Shown here in pieces: positions 26,708 through 35,830 of a DNA stretch of 64,000 bases (position 1 is the stretch's first letter; the number at the start of each line of letters is the position of its first letter). Made by a program: the position numbers and the translations under genes. Location: the NCBI RefSeq assembly GCF_003122385.1, contig NZ_CP029255.1:4898001-4962000 (forward strand), in the 5' to 3' direction. The notes under the pieces are model-generated. The model made no database searches. It saw nothing but the letters and a program-made list of their open reading frames with translations, and was not told where the DNA came from. Source of the stretch: Flavobacterium crocinum (GTDB taxonomy: Bacteria; Bacteroidota; Bacteroidia; Flavobacteriales; Flavobacteriaceae).

Positions 26708-26715
26708 TATATTTG
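26708..26715 (+). promoter_or_regulatory. Candidate -7 element for the esterase gene (TATATTTG)
   Basis: A consensus TAnnTTTG on the plus strand, about 165 bases before the TTG start at 26881. A half-matching operator (AGCCATCGGTTGCA, 10 of 14) lies at 26813-26826 between it and the gene. Weak on its own. Confidence 0.35.
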
Positions 26716-26880
26716 TTAAAAGCCAACAGGTGAAATTCATCCTTTTTACGGGGCAAAATCGTCCTGTAATTGTTGATTATTTAAGCTGTTTTTAACATTT
26801 TTAATTAATTTAAGCCATCGGTTGCATTTACCGTGCAAATCAAATATAAAACATTATAAACCAAATAATTATAAATAAAA

Positions 26881-27819
26881 TTGAAAAATAAAAAAATACA
26901 ACTTTTAAGGAGAATTACACTAAGTTTTCTTCTTTTTTCGGCAGCATTTTCCATAAACGCACAAAATCAGGTTATTCCGTTATGGAATAAAGTTCCGGAT
27001 GAAATTAAAGCAACAGATTATACAGAAAAAGAAGTATTAAAAGATGGAAAAATGCAAAGTACAAGTCAGGTTTCTGTACCCACTTTAAGCATTTTTATAC
27101 CAAAAGAAGTAAAACCAAATCAAACCGCTGTTGTAATTTGTCCCGGAGGCGGTTACACTCATCTGGCATTTAATAAAGAAGGAACAAAAGTAGCAGAATG
27201 GTTCAATAGTCTTGGAATTGCTGCCTTTGTCTTAAAATATCGAATGCCTAACGACTTAACTATGAAAAATAAAAATGTAGGTCCGTTACAGGATGCACAG
27301 GAAACGCTGCGTTATGTAAGACAGAATGCAACAAAATGGAATATTGACCCAAATAAAATTGGAATCTTAGGATTTTCTGCCGGAGGACATTTAGCAGCTA
27401 CTTTATCAACTCATTATGATGATAAAGTTTATGACTCTACATATAAAATAAGTGCCCGCCCTGATTTTTCTCTTTTAATTTATCCTGTAATTTCAATGGA
27501 AAACGAGATAACTCACAAAGGTTCGCAAATTAATCTTCTCGGTAATAATCCATCTCAGGAACTTTTAGATTCCTTTTCAAACGAAAAGAAAGTGACCGCA
27601 AAAACACCTCCTGCTTTCTTAATTCATGCTACAGACGATACTGTAGTAATACCGGAAAACAGCATCAATTATTATTTGGCTCTGAAAAGAAACGGAGTTA
27701 CAGCCGAGTTACATTTATATGAAAAAGGCGGCCACGGATTTGGTTTAGGAGTAAACGATACCAGTAAATTCTGGACAAGAGATTGTATAGAATGGCTTAA
27801 AGCAAATGGTTACAACTAA
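26881..27819 (+). CDS. Secreted alpha/beta-hydrolase (esterase family), TTG start
   Basis: The N-terminus MKNKKIQLLRRITLSFLLFSAAF is a good signal peptide but the codon is TTG; the first in-frame ATG is far inside, so TTG initiation is accepted. The esterase fold is clear: CPGGGYTHLA oxyanion loop, ILGFSAGGHLAATLS nucleophile elbow, IHATDDTVV acid and GGHGFGLG histidine. It resembles secreted acetylxylan/carbohydrate esterases and probably deacetylates pectic oligosaccharides in the periplasm. It is divergent from the transporter gene across a 406-bp regulatory gap. The precise ester is unknown. Confidence 0.78.
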   Translation: MKNKKIQLLRRITLSFLLFSAAFSINAQNQVIPLWNKVPDEIKATDYTEKEVLKDGKMQSTSQVSVPTLSIFIPKEVKPNQTAVVICPGGGYTHLAFNKEGTKVAEWFNSLGIAAFVLKYRMPNDLTMKNKNVGPLQDAQETLRYVRQNATKWNIDPNKIGILGFSAGGHLAATLSTHYDDKVYDSTYKISARPDFSLLIYPVISMENEITHKGSQINLLGNNPSQELLDSFSNEKKVTAKTPPAFLIHATDDTVVIPENSINYYLALKRNGVTAELHLYEKGGHGFGLGVNDTSKFWTRDCIEWLKANGYN

Positions 27820-27826
27820 AAATAAG

Positions 27827-27857
27827 AAAGGCAAAACTTTTTCAAGTTTTGCCTTTT
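27827..27857. terminator. Intrinsic terminator after the esterase gene
   Basis: Perfect 12-base arms AAAGGCAAAACT and AGTTTTGCCTTT. It is shared by the converging PepSY gene at 27907. Confidence 0.8.
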
Positions 27858-27906
27858 GATCAAAAAAAAAAAACAAAAAGGAATTAAAAAAAACCATTTT
27901 AATATG

Positions 27907-29364
27907 TTAAGCAGTAACTTCTTGTTCTGCGTTATTCTTCAATTTAGGAACAGGAATCGCTTTACTTGCCACTTTTGGTTTTGCAGCAGGCGTTTTCTTT
28001 TTGCCAAATTTCTGTTTTCCCCACCAGATAATAAATCCGGTAATAGGCAAACTGGCAGAAATTAAACTGGCCAAAAAGGCAATAATCTTACCTGTTAATC
28101 CCAGAACACTTCCAACATGAATATCATAATTCATTCTTCGGATTTTGTCCGGAATATTAGCCTCAATATATTTTCCGGAAAATGGAGTTTTAATCGTAAT
28201 CTCTTTCAGAGACTGCTGATCAAAACTGTAGCGATCCATATTATAAAAAGTGTTTTTTTGTTTGTACACAAAAGCACCAATAGGATCTGCAGGTTTTCCC
28301 GGAATACTGATCATGATTCCGGATGCCTGAGGGTTTTCTTTTTTAATATTTAATAAAACTTTATCAGCCGTTGTAATTTTAAACTCTTTTACATGAGTAG
28401 TATCCGATTTTGGAGATTCTCTGTTTTCTACTAATGGGGTTCCTCCTGAAGTTACCCAATACAACGATTTACTCCACCAGCCAAAACTCCACACCAAACC
28501 TGTTACAGCAATAAAAAACAGAAAAATACAGCTGTAAAAACCCAGTACATTATGTAGATCGTAATTGACACGCTTAAAACTCGCGTCCCATTTAATTTTA
28601 AAACTTTTATCTATAATCGATTTGATCCATTTTGTAGGCCACCACAAAACAATACCTGAAATTAATAACACCACAAAAATCAAAACCGCAACACCTACAA
28701 TCGGGCGTCCAATATCATACGGAAGCCATAATGCACGGTGTCCATTTAATATCCATCTGAAAAAATCCGGAGAATCCCCTCTTGAAAATGTTTTTACATT
28801 TAGAATTTCTCCTGTATACGGATTCATGTATACACTTATAAAAGTGCCACTTCTTCTTCCGCCTTTGCCCTTACCTTTGCCCTTACCTTTACCTCCTTCT
28901 TTTCCTTTTTCATTCGCTAAAGGTTTCAAATCAGCTTTTGTTTTTTCGCCCTCATTTTTAGCGAAATCTTTTCTTTTATCACCTTTTTTGTGCTCTCCTT
29001 TTTCTCCTTTTCCCTTTTCACCTTCTTCTTTTTTCTCCACAAAATAACCTACAATTGCAGCATCTTCTTTCGAACCAAAAGTAACACTGGTTGCTTTTTT
29101 ATCTTTCATTTTTTTGTCAGCAATTGCTACCAATTGAGAAGGCAGCAAAAATTCTTTCTGCTGTGGTTTAACAAAACGCCAGTCTTCGATAAAATCTTTA
29201 ATTTCATTTTCGAAAACATAAATACAGCCCGTAAGACTAACAATAACTACGATAATTCCGGATGCTAACCCAAGCCATAAATGCAGCCAGGCCATAATAC
29301 GCTTAAAAAGCGACTTTTTACTCTTTTTCTTATTAGTTGGTTTTGGTTTTGAAGAAGAAAACAT
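27907..29364 (-). CDS. PepSY-domain membrane protein with Lys/Gly-rich insert
   Basis: Probable inner-membrane partner of siderophore or iron uptake. The chosen ATG at 29364 (MFSSSKPKP) lies just before the first membrane helix; the upstream extension to 29412 overlaps a terminator hairpin. Four membrane spans of the PepSY_TM family are visible: WLHLWLGLASGIIVVIVSLTG, a mid-protein pair, YDLHNVLGFYSCIFLFF and LGLTGKIIAFLASLISASLP, with conserved His in LHLW, DLHN and DIHV. Between the first two spans an insert of about 65 residues is almost entirely Lys, Gly and Glu, ending in (GK)n before GGRRSG. It is the last gene of the receptor-DUF4374-PepSY unit. Confidence 0.82.
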   Translation of the reverse strand: MFSSSKPKPTNKKKSKKSLFKRIMAWLHLWLGLASGIIVVIVSLTGCIYVFENEIKDFIEDWRFVKPQQKEFLLPSQLVAIADKKMKDKKATSVTFGSKEDAAIVGYFVEKKEEGEKGKGEKGEHKKGDKRKDFAKNEGEKTKADLKPLANEKGKEGGKGKGKGKGKGGRRSGTFISVYMNPYTGEILNVKTFSRGDSPDFFRWILNGHRALWLPYDIGRPIVGVAVLIFVVLLISGIVLWWPTKWIKSIIDKSFKIKWDASFKRVNYDLHNVLGFYSCIFLFFIAVTGLVWSFGWWSKSLYWVTSGGTPLVENRESPKSDTTHVKEFKITTADKVLLNIKKENPQASGIMISIPGKPADPIGAFVYKQKNTFYNMDRYSFDQQSLKEITIKTPFSGKYIEANIPDKIRRMNYDIHVGSVLGLTGKIIAFLASLISASLPITGFIIWWGKQKFGKKKTPAAKPKVASKAIPVPKLKNNAEQEVTA

Positions 29365-29399
29365 ATTGGATAGATAAATATGATAAATTGAAAAAAAAA

Positions 29400-29429
29400 C
29401 GTAAGTCCCCATAGAAATAAGGACTTACG
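29400..29429 (-). terminator. Hairpin with T-run between DUF4374 and PepSY genes
   Basis: Perfect nine-base arms CGTAAGTCC and GGACTTACG. On the minus strand a run of nine T follows. It looks like a terminator or attenuator inside the operon, setting PepSY expression below the receptor. Confidence 0.7.
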
Positions 29430-29442
29430 GTAAAAAAAGATA

Positions 29443-30681
29443 TTAGTATTTTAATGTCTGGATAGCAGTAATCTGACCACCTTCAACTTTCATACCTTGT
29501 GTAGCAACAGCGGTCGAACCGTTGATAGAGTAAATCCAGTTTCCGTCTGGTGTATTTACACCAAGAATAGCTGAATTTCCATCTTCTGTTGTAATATTAT
29601 AACGAGTAGTAGCATTTGACAATGTAGCAGGCATACCAGTAACCCATTTAAAGGTTTGGTTGTATACATCAGCAACAGCTAACTTAACAGCTCCTGAATT
29701 AGTTCCAGCGTTTCCGTACATTAATAGTAAGAACTTACCATTTGAGATATAACTTGTAGAAGAAATTTTGTACCCTCCTGATTTTTCCTGAACATTAAAG
29801 AAATAAGATTTGTCAAATTCTGTGGTACCTTTACTAATTTTAATAACAGCCGAAGGTTTTGTAGAAGTAACTACACCATTAGCTGTTCCAATAGCTCCAG
29901 AAAATCCATAAGCATCTCCTTTTTCATCTTGAAACAATCCATTAGTAAAATAAGCTCCTAAGTAACTTGTACGGTTATCTTTTATTACTTTTTCTAATTT
30001 TAGATCCGGATAACTATATACCGCTACCCAAGTACTATCAGCATGTCTTGTTCCAAAAGTATCCGGAGCAATACCATTAATTTTCATATAAGGCATAAAT
30101 ACTTTATCTCCTACCTGAGTTGCCCAAGTAAAATGAGCTCTTTCTGCTAAATCCGGATTTTTATTTCCAATTAAAAGTCTCGTATCTTGTGATACTGTTC
30201 CTGTAAGTACAGATTGTTCTGCATCAACTTTATACATGTAAGAAATTGAAGCGCCACTTCTAGGTACTTTTACCATTACGATATCTTTGTTAACAGGTGC
30301 AAAAACTTGCACTGTCTCTGCCTGGAAATTTGAAGTCTTAGTTAAGTCTCCATTTGCCGTTAAGCCATAAGTAGTAACAGCTCCCGGATTTCCCTGACCG
30401 TAAAGGAAACTAAAAAATTTGTTTTGCGTTGATAAATAATAACGATAAGTACCATCTTGCTCTAATCCGTTTCCAGCTGTGGTAATTGATCCTTTTGAAA
30501 CGTCGTCGGCAGTCAATAGATAATCTGCTACTCCTGTTGCTCCTGTAGAAACGGTAATTATATATTTTGATTTTCCAGTTTCTCCACTAGCTCCTTCATT
30601 TTTGTCGTCGCTACTCTCACATGAAGTAAAAGTGAAAGCAAACGCAGCTAATAGTAAAGGTAATTTACTAATTGTTTTCAT
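29443..30681 (-). CDS. DUF4374-like lipoprotein of the iron-uptake cluster
   Basis: A lipoprotein signal (LLLAAFAFTFTSC then ESSDDKN) precedes about 390 residues of beta-propeller-like repeats (YIITVSTGATGVADYLLTADDV..., GKFLLLMYGNAGTNSG, WIYSINGS). I assign it to the DUF4374 family from memory of its usual place between a TonB-dependent receptor and a PepSY membrane protein. It starts 24 bases after the receptor stop. Likely surface or periplasmic, perhaps a siderophore-binding or metal-release helper; the biochemical role is not established. Confidence 0.75.
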   Translation of the reverse strand: MKTISKLPLLLAAFAFTFTSCESSDDKNEGASGETGKSKYIITVSTGATGVADYLLTADDVSKGSITTAGNGLEQDGTYRYYLSTQNKFFSFLYGQGNPGAVTTYGLTANGDLTKTSNFQAETVQVFAPVNKDIVMVKVPRSGASISYMYKVDAEQSVLTGTVSQDTRLLIGNKNPDLAERAHFTWATQVGDKVFMPYMKINGIAPDTFGTRHADSTWVAVYSYPDLKLEKVIKDNRTSYLGAYFTNGLFQDEKGDAYGFSGAIGTANGVVTSTKPSAVIKISKGTTEFDKSYFFNVQEKSGGYKISSTSYISNGKFLLLMYGNAGTNSGAVKLAVADVYNQTFKWVTGMPATLSNATTRYNITTEDGNSAILGVNTPDGNWIYSINGSTAVATQGMKVEGGQITAIQTLKY

Positions 30682-30704
30682 AAGTATTAAAGTTTATATT
30701 AAAA

Positions 30705-33098
30705 TTATTTATTCGATTTGTTAAAGAAATATCTAAACTTCAGATAAAAAGCACGACTTGGTTTTTGAAGTGAAAAATTATCCACAAGTTCATTATCCAA
30801 TAAGTTTTGACATTCTAAGGCGATGTTGTATTTTCCATTGGCCATTGTGTAAACCAGGTTTAAATCATGCTTAAGCTGTGTAGGAATATCATGTTTACCA
30901 TTTGAGCCTCCTCTACTTGGCCAGTACAAATAATAGGCATGTACATAAAGAAGATTATAGCCTACAGACAAATTATTTCCTTTTTTAAATACATCGTTAA
31001 AAAAAACTGTTCCATCAAGATTACCAAATAAATAAGGGATATTAGGTACTCTGTCCTTATAATAATAGGAAACATAATTTTGCTCTGGCTCATATTTGGT
31101 CATATTTCGTATATCCTGATAAGTTATATTAAGACCAGAAGTAAATCGCTTTTTGTAAGAGTATCGAATCTCTCCATCAACACCTTTTGTTTTTACACTT
31201 CCCTGATTAACGGTTACAGTTTTGTTTTGATTATTATTAAATTCAGTACGAATAAAATCAGTAGCATTACGATAAATACCATTTACATCAAATGTTAAGG
31301 CATTGATGTCATTAAAACTAGTTTGATAACTTAAACCTAAGTTAATATTGTTACTTGATTCTGGTTTTAAACCATTATTACCCTGTAAATTATCATTGGG
31401 ATCACCAAAAATTTCATTCGGTGTAGGTAATCTGTAGGTTTTTTCATAAGAAGCTTTTAGCTGTAAATTTTGTTTTAAATAATAGCTGCTTGCTCCTCCA
31501 TAACCTAAAGAAGATGTTTTATTATTTAACTCCATATAGGCAACATCTCCCCAGTTTCCAGAAGGATTATAACTTCTGGTGAGCGTAGTGTTTAAATCAT
31601 AATTCTTTAAAAATAATGAGGTGCTCCATTTTTCATTGTAGTCAAATTTGTAGCCCGCTGCCAAAATATTCTTTTGTAGTTTTTCAGGTTGCTGATACGT
31701 TACAGACTCAGGATAAAGCTCATCACTTCCTTTACGGTCAAATGTGTTAAATGTGTTGTTTATTAACAAAGAATGATGTTCCCCTATAGCATAAGTTGCA
31801 TTAAAAGTGGCTATTCCATTGTTGTTTTTAAATTTATAGAGGGATCTACCGGCTTCTCCACCTGGTCCAGCGTTTTGTGTATATTGTCCAAACCAATTGT
31901 AACGTCTATTTACAGTATCTACAGTTTGTTCATAGCCAAAATTAAAATTTCCTGTTACATCAATATTCAACCCTTTTGTAAACAAATCTTTTACCTGGTA
32001 TTTTAAAGTAGGCATCAAAGTGTTCCCACGTCTATATCTTTCGCCAAATACTGCAACCATTCTGGCTCCGGTTTGAATATCAGCCTTATTTTGTCCGGTT
32101 GTAAAACCAATCATTAATTTATCGGCGTATTTTTTACCCGTAATTCCAATATTAAAAATTACAGTTTCATTATGGTAATTATCATGAAATCTTCTTACTC
32201 GTGTTTCTGGATAATATTTACCAGTTTCCAAATCATTAGTTTCAACATTTACCCAATAATTATTATCCGAATAATTTTGAAATGCATTAATCTCTGTGGT
32301 AAAACCACTTTTTGAAGTATAACCAGCGTTTATGGCAGTTTTAAAAGTGTTGAATGATCCAAAGGAATAAGAAGCATCAACATATTTACGAGGTTTGCTA
32401 TTCGTTACGATATTAACAGCTCCTCCTAAAGCATCTCCACCTAACCAAATGGGCACAACACCTTTATAAACCTCTACACGATCAGCCAGGTTAATTGGAA
32501 TATTATTGATTTGAAAAGACGAACCAAAATTATCCATTGGCACACCGTCAATAAAAATTTTAATTTGGTTTCCGGAAAACCCGTTAATCGATAATTCAGA
32601 TCGGGATCCTACACCTCCGGCTTCACGAAAACGTACGCCTGACACTCTATCTAATGCATGTGCCAGATCCAAAGTAGAGTTATGTAGTTTTTTTGCATCG
32701 ACAGCTGTTACGTTGTAAGCTTGCTTATTGATCTTATCAACTGAGGAACGTCCTAAAACCGTAACGCTTTCTAATTCCTGCAATTCGTTATCCAATTGAA
32801 CCGGAATATTTACAGAAGTTCCAGAAACCTCTATGCTTTTTTTAAAGCCTGAAAAACCAATTGCAGAAACTTTAATAGTATGTTTTCCTGGTTTAACATT
32901 TCTGAAAATAAACTTTCCGTTTTCATCAGAGACCATACTTAAGTCCGTTTTTTCTATCACTACAGTTGCAAATGGAACGGTTTGACCAGATTTTTCAACT
33001 ACCTGTCCACTAACTATTACCCCTTGATTTTGCTGGGAAAATGATAAGAACGAAAAGAAGAAAAATGAAATAAAAAATAAAATTTTTGGCGTTGACAT
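30705..33098 (-). CDS. TonB-dependent receptor (siderophore-type) with CarboxypepD_reg-like domain
   Basis: Outer-membrane active transporter of 797 aa. After a signal peptide (ending SFSQQ), residues about 25-110 form a carboxypeptidase-regulatory-like domain (VSGQVVEKSGQTVPFATVVI..., FRNVKPGKHTIKVSAIGF). The plug follows (LDLAHALDRVSGVRFRE, IFIDGVPMDN, DRVEVYKGVVPIWLGGDALGGAVNIVTN), then a 22-strand-type barrel ending in an aromatic strand (AFYLKFRYFFNK). The divergent AraC regulator and the downstream DUF4374 and PepSY genes indicate ferric-siderophore uptake rather than glycan uptake; no SusD partner is present. Confidence 0.9.
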   Translation of the reverse strand: MSTPKILFFISFFFFSFLSFSQQNQGVIVSGQVVEKSGQTVPFATVVIEKTDLSMVSDENGKFIFRNVKPGKHTIKVSAIGFSGFKKSIEVSGTSVNIPVQLDNELQELESVTVLGRSSVDKINKQAYNVTAVDAKKLHNSTLDLAHALDRVSGVRFREAGGVGSRSELSINGFSGNQIKIFIDGVPMDNFGSSFQINNIPINLADRVEVYKGVVPIWLGGDALGGAVNIVTNSKPRKYVDASYSFGSFNTFKTAINAGYTSKSGFTTEINAFQNYSDNNYWVNVETNDLETGKYYPETRVRRFHDNYHNETVIFNIGITGKKYADKLMIGFTTGQNKADIQTGARMVAVFGERYRRGNTLMPTLKYQVKDLFTKGLNIDVTGNFNFGYEQTVDTVNRRYNWFGQYTQNAGPGGEAGRSLYKFKNNNGIATFNATYAIGEHHSLLINNTFNTFDRKGSDELYPESVTYQQPEKLQKNILAAGYKFDYNEKWSTSLFLKNYDLNTTLTRSYNPSGNWGDVAYMELNNKTSSLGYGGASSYYLKQNLQLKASYEKTYRLPTPNEIFGDPNDNLQGNNGLKPESSNNINLGLSYQTSFNDINALTFDVNGIYRNATDFIRTEFNNNQNKTVTVNQGSVKTKGVDGEIRYSYKKRFTSGLNITYQDIRNMTKYEPEQNYVSYYYKDRVPNIPYLFGNLDGTVFFNDVFKKGNNLSVGYNLLYVHAYYLYWPSRGGSNGKHDIPTQLKHDLNLVYTMANGKYNIALECQNLLDNELVDNFSLQKPSRAFYLKFRYFFNKSNK

Positions 33099-33133
33099 AT
33101 ATTTAATTAGACTAATTATAAATAACTTTGCCG

Positions 33134-33141
33134 CAAAAGTA
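33134..33141 (-). promoter_or_regulatory. -7 element of the receptor operon (TACTTTTG)
   Basis: A perfect TAnnTTTG match on the minus strand, about 36 bases before the receptor ATG at 33098. No obvious iron box was recognised next to it. Confidence 0.55.
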
Positions 33142-33205
33142 CCATCAACTCACTCAAAAAAGTTAGGGAAAAACGGATTATTATTTTGTAAAAACGGATT
33201 AAATT

Positions 33206-34237
33206 TTGAAAATCAAGTCTACTCTTTTATCGCACGAAAAACCAATTATTGACATTGAAATAGATACTCGCTACAATCCAAAAAGTATTCTTAAAGAAGA
33301 AAATATTGATCTTCAAAAAGAAGACACAGAAGATATAAAGAGTCATATTCTGGCAACAGACGGAATGGTTTTAATAAATACAGAAATGTACTTTACACAG
33401 CCTCAAACCGATGTTTTCGAAATTAATGATGAATGTATCGTAATGGATTTTATAAGCTGCAATAACATCGAGACTCAAATTGATCAACTTGAAAATGAAA
33501 AATATTTAAAGCAGAATACTCACAATATTTTTTATACTACAAAATACAAAGGCACCTATAAAATTCCCGCATTTGAAAAAGTAAATTATTTAACAATTAT
33601 CTTTTCTAAAGAATTCTACTTTAATATAATTAATGAAGACTGGAAACTTCATGAAAAATTTTCTAAAAACATTCTCGTCAAAAAATCCGGCTATCTCAAC
33701 TCGAAATACATCCCCTTCACTTCTTCTATTCAATGGATTATTTCGGAGATCAAAAATTGTAACCGGAAAGGCGCATTAAAGAAAATGTACATTGAAACCA
33801 AAATCAAAGAGCTTTTAATACATCAGTTAGAATCGGTGATTTCTAAACCTAAACCAGAAGAAAAAATTGACAGCGAGGATTACAACAAATTATTAGAAGC
33901 AAAAAATATATTAGACAACGATTATCGAAACACTCCTACTCTTCCTGAACTTTCCAGACAAATTTCATTAAACGAATTCAAGCTAAAAAAAGGTTTTAAG
34001 GCTTGTTTTGGAACAACTGTAAAAAGCTATATCATTAAGTTAAGAATGGAACATGCAAAAGAATTGTTCCAGAGCAAATCGGCAACAGTTAGCGAAGCAG
34101 CTTACAAATGCGGCTATAAAGATGTTTCTCATTTCTCGGCCGCTTTTAAAAATTATTATGGCTATTCTCCTCAGAAATTTAAAATAAACACCGATATGTT
34201 ACAATTTTGGCTAATCGGACTTTCGTTAATTTTATAA
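33206..34237 (+). CDS. AraC-family regulator of the siderophore receptor operon, TTG start
   Basis: A 343-aa protein with a C-terminal AraC/XylS DNA-binding domain (about residues 245-325): LPELSRQISLNEFKLKKGFK, then VSEAAYKCGYKDVSHFSAAFKNYYGYSPQKFK. The N-terminal 240 residues have no recognised sensor fold but resemble PchR-type siderophore-sensing regulators in overall layout. The start is TTG; the next ATG is about 155 bases in and would delete conserved-looking sequence. It is divergent from the TonB receptor with a 107-bp shared promoter region, so it likely controls that operon. Confidence 0.82.
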   Translation: MKIKSTLLSHEKPIIDIEIDTRYNPKSILKEENIDLQKEDTEDIKSHILATDGMVLINTEMYFTQPQTDVFEINDECIVMDFISCNNIETQIDQLENEKYLKQNTHNIFYTTKYKGTYKIPAFEKVNYLTIIFSKEFYFNIINEDWKLHEKFSKNILVKKSGYLNSKYIPFTSSIQWIISEIKNCNRKGALKKMYIETKIKELLIHQLESVISKPKPEEKIDSEDYNKLLEAKNILDNDYRNTPTLPELSRQISLNEFKLKKGFKACFGTTVKSYIIKLRMEHAKELFQSKSATVSEAAYKCGYKDVSHFSAAFKNYYGYSPQKFKINTDMLQFWLIGLSLIL

Positions 34238-34243
34238 AAAAAA

Positions 34244-34283
34244 GGGTCTTAAAATTAGGTCCGTCGACTTAATCTTAAAACCC
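34244..34283. terminator. Long imperfect hairpin after the AraC gene
   Basis: GGGTCTTAAAATTAGGTC and GACTTAATCTTAAAACCC pair at 15 of 18 positions around a short loop. A-runs lie on both sides rather than a clear T-run for the plus strand, so the terminator role is tentative. Confidence 0.45.
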
Positions 34284-34686
34284 AAAAAAAATTAGACATT
34301 AATTGTACATTGCAAACTATATACAAATACCCACGATCAAATGAATATGTCTTAATTAAAAATAAAAACGTTTCTCCAAAAACTGTTTTCTGTAAAAATT
34401 TCGAGTGACATCTAAAAAGGTAAAGAGCATCACCGTTTTCAAATTTCTACATCCCAAAATTATAATGCAGAAAAGAGATTCCCTTACGGTTTTCCACATA
34501 ATGACTAAAAAACAAGCTCTAAATCAGAAGCAAAAAACAATAAACAGCTAAAAACCAGTAACTTAAAACTAAAACTTTAACATTATTTTAAACAAATAAT
34601 TGCAAATTTTAACATTTAAAGTGTAAAAAACACACTTAAAAAGATGTTTCTTATTCTCGATTAATTCCTCTTTTTCTTTCACTAAA
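34284..34686. other. AT-rich spacer with no gene seen
   Basis: No supportable frame on either strand and no strong hairpin. It leads into the 134-bp tandem array. Confidence 0.45.
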
Positions 34687-35425
34687 TATATTTGCAACAT
34701 AAATTACAAGTTCTGTCAAAAACTGAAATCAAAAAATAAAGAAAAACTCAGCTTCTTATCATCTTAGAACCTTAGTATCTTTTTCTTATTCCAGATTAAG
34801 TCGAAACAAAATTGGAACTAATAAATTTGCAATATAAATTACAAGTTCTGTCAAAAACTGAAATTAAAAAACAAAGAAAAACTCAGCTTCTTAGCATCAG
34901 AACCTTAGTATCTTTTTCTTATTCCAGATTAAGTCGAAACAAAATTGGAACTAATAAATTTGCAATATTAATTACAAGTTCTGTCAAAAACTGAAATCAA
35001 AAAATAAAGAAAAACTCAGCTTCTTAGCATCTTAGAACCTTAGTATCTTTTTCTTATTCCAGATTAAGTCGAAACAAAATTGGAACTAATAAATTTGCAA
35101 TATAAATTACAAGTTCTGTCAAAAACTGAAATTAAAAAACAAAGAAAAACTCAGCTTCTTAGCATCAGAACCTTAGTATCTTTTTCTTATTCTAGATTAA
35201 GTCGAAACAAAATTGGAACTAATAAATTTGCAATATTAATTACAAGTTCTGTCAAAAACTGAAATCGAAAAATAAAGAAAAACTCAGCATCTTAGAACCT
35301 TAGTATCTTTTTCTTATTCTAGATTAAGTTGAAGCAAAAACGAAAGCAATAAATTTGTAAAGTAAAATCAGAAGTTCTGCGAAACTGAAATTTAAAAGTC
35401 AAAAAACTTAGAATCTCAGCATCTT
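34687..35425. repeat. Six-copy tandem array of a 134-bp unit, each with a -7-like motif
   Basis: The landmark AATTACAAGTTCTGTCAAAA recurs at about 34701, 34836, 34970, 35104 and 35237, with a degenerate copy near 35365, so the period is 133-135 bp. Two subtypes alternate (TATAAATTA and TATTAATTA), so pairs of units repeat every 268 bp almost identically. Each unit carries TAnnTTTG: 34687, 34822, 34955, 35090, 35223 and 35350. The tail (TTAGAATCTCAGCATC words) runs up to the gene at 35450. No spacer diversity, so not CRISPR. Confidence 0.85.
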
Positions 35426-35449
35426 AGAATCTCAGCAACTCAGAAAAAA

Positions 35450-35764
35450 ATGAAAACACTTGAATTCTTATTACTTGGAAAAAACGAAGCGATTCTGGCC
35501 ATTTTACTTCGCCTTGTAAATGCTTATGAAGACTGGAACGGAGTCGCATTTAGCAGCGAAACAGAAGCTCAGGAATATTTTCGTAACCACAAAATCGACG
35601 TTGTCCTTTTGAGCTCCGGAATCGAAGATGATGTAGAAAAAGATTTTACTTCTTTTTGTTTAAAACAACAGCCAGACGTAGAAGTAATTGAACATTTTGG
35701 TGGCGGAAGCGGATTATTAAAATCAGAAATTCTCCACAGATTACATTTAAAAGGAAAAATATAG
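35450..35764 (+). CDS. Small receiver-like protein lacking the phospho-acceptor Asp
   Basis: A 104-aa cytosolic protein. The pattern FLLLGKNEAILAILLRLVN...IDVVLLSSGIED...VEVIEHFGGG follows the beta1, beta3 and beta5 layout of a response-regulator receiver domain. The acidic pair after beta1 is replaced (GKNE) and the expected Asp at the end of beta3 is Ser (LLSSG), so it cannot be phosphorylated normally. It may be a pseudo-receiver. It starts just after the tandem array, whose last -7-like motif is 93 bases upstream. Function unknown. Confidence 0.6.
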   Translation: MKTLEFLLLGKNEAILAILLRLVNAYEDWNGVAFSSETEAQEYFRNHKIDVVLLSSGIEDDVEKDFTSFCLKQQPDVEVIEHFGGGSGLLKSEILHRLHLKGKI

Positions 35765-35830
35765 CGCCCTAGTTTCCTTTCAATCATTTTAGCTTTAAAA
35801 CAATACAATCACGAAGATCGTCAAAAATTT

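Noticed and set aside
26813..26826. A fifth LacI-type operator before the esterase gene
   Set aside because: AGCCATCGGTTGCA matches only 10 of 14 bases and lies far from the candidate -7 motif; kept only as a remark.
28565..29047. 160-aa plus-strand frame rich in Pro, Leu and Ser
   Set aside because: It is the antisense shadow of the Lys/Gly-rich insert in the PepSY gene.
34812..35262. Two identical 60-aa frames in the tandem array
   Set aside because: They are identical because the 268-bp double unit is repeated; no ribosome site or protein character supports them.
34687..35425. CRISPR interpretation of the 134-bp array
   Set aside because: Units are contiguous with no unique spacers and no cas genes are in the window.
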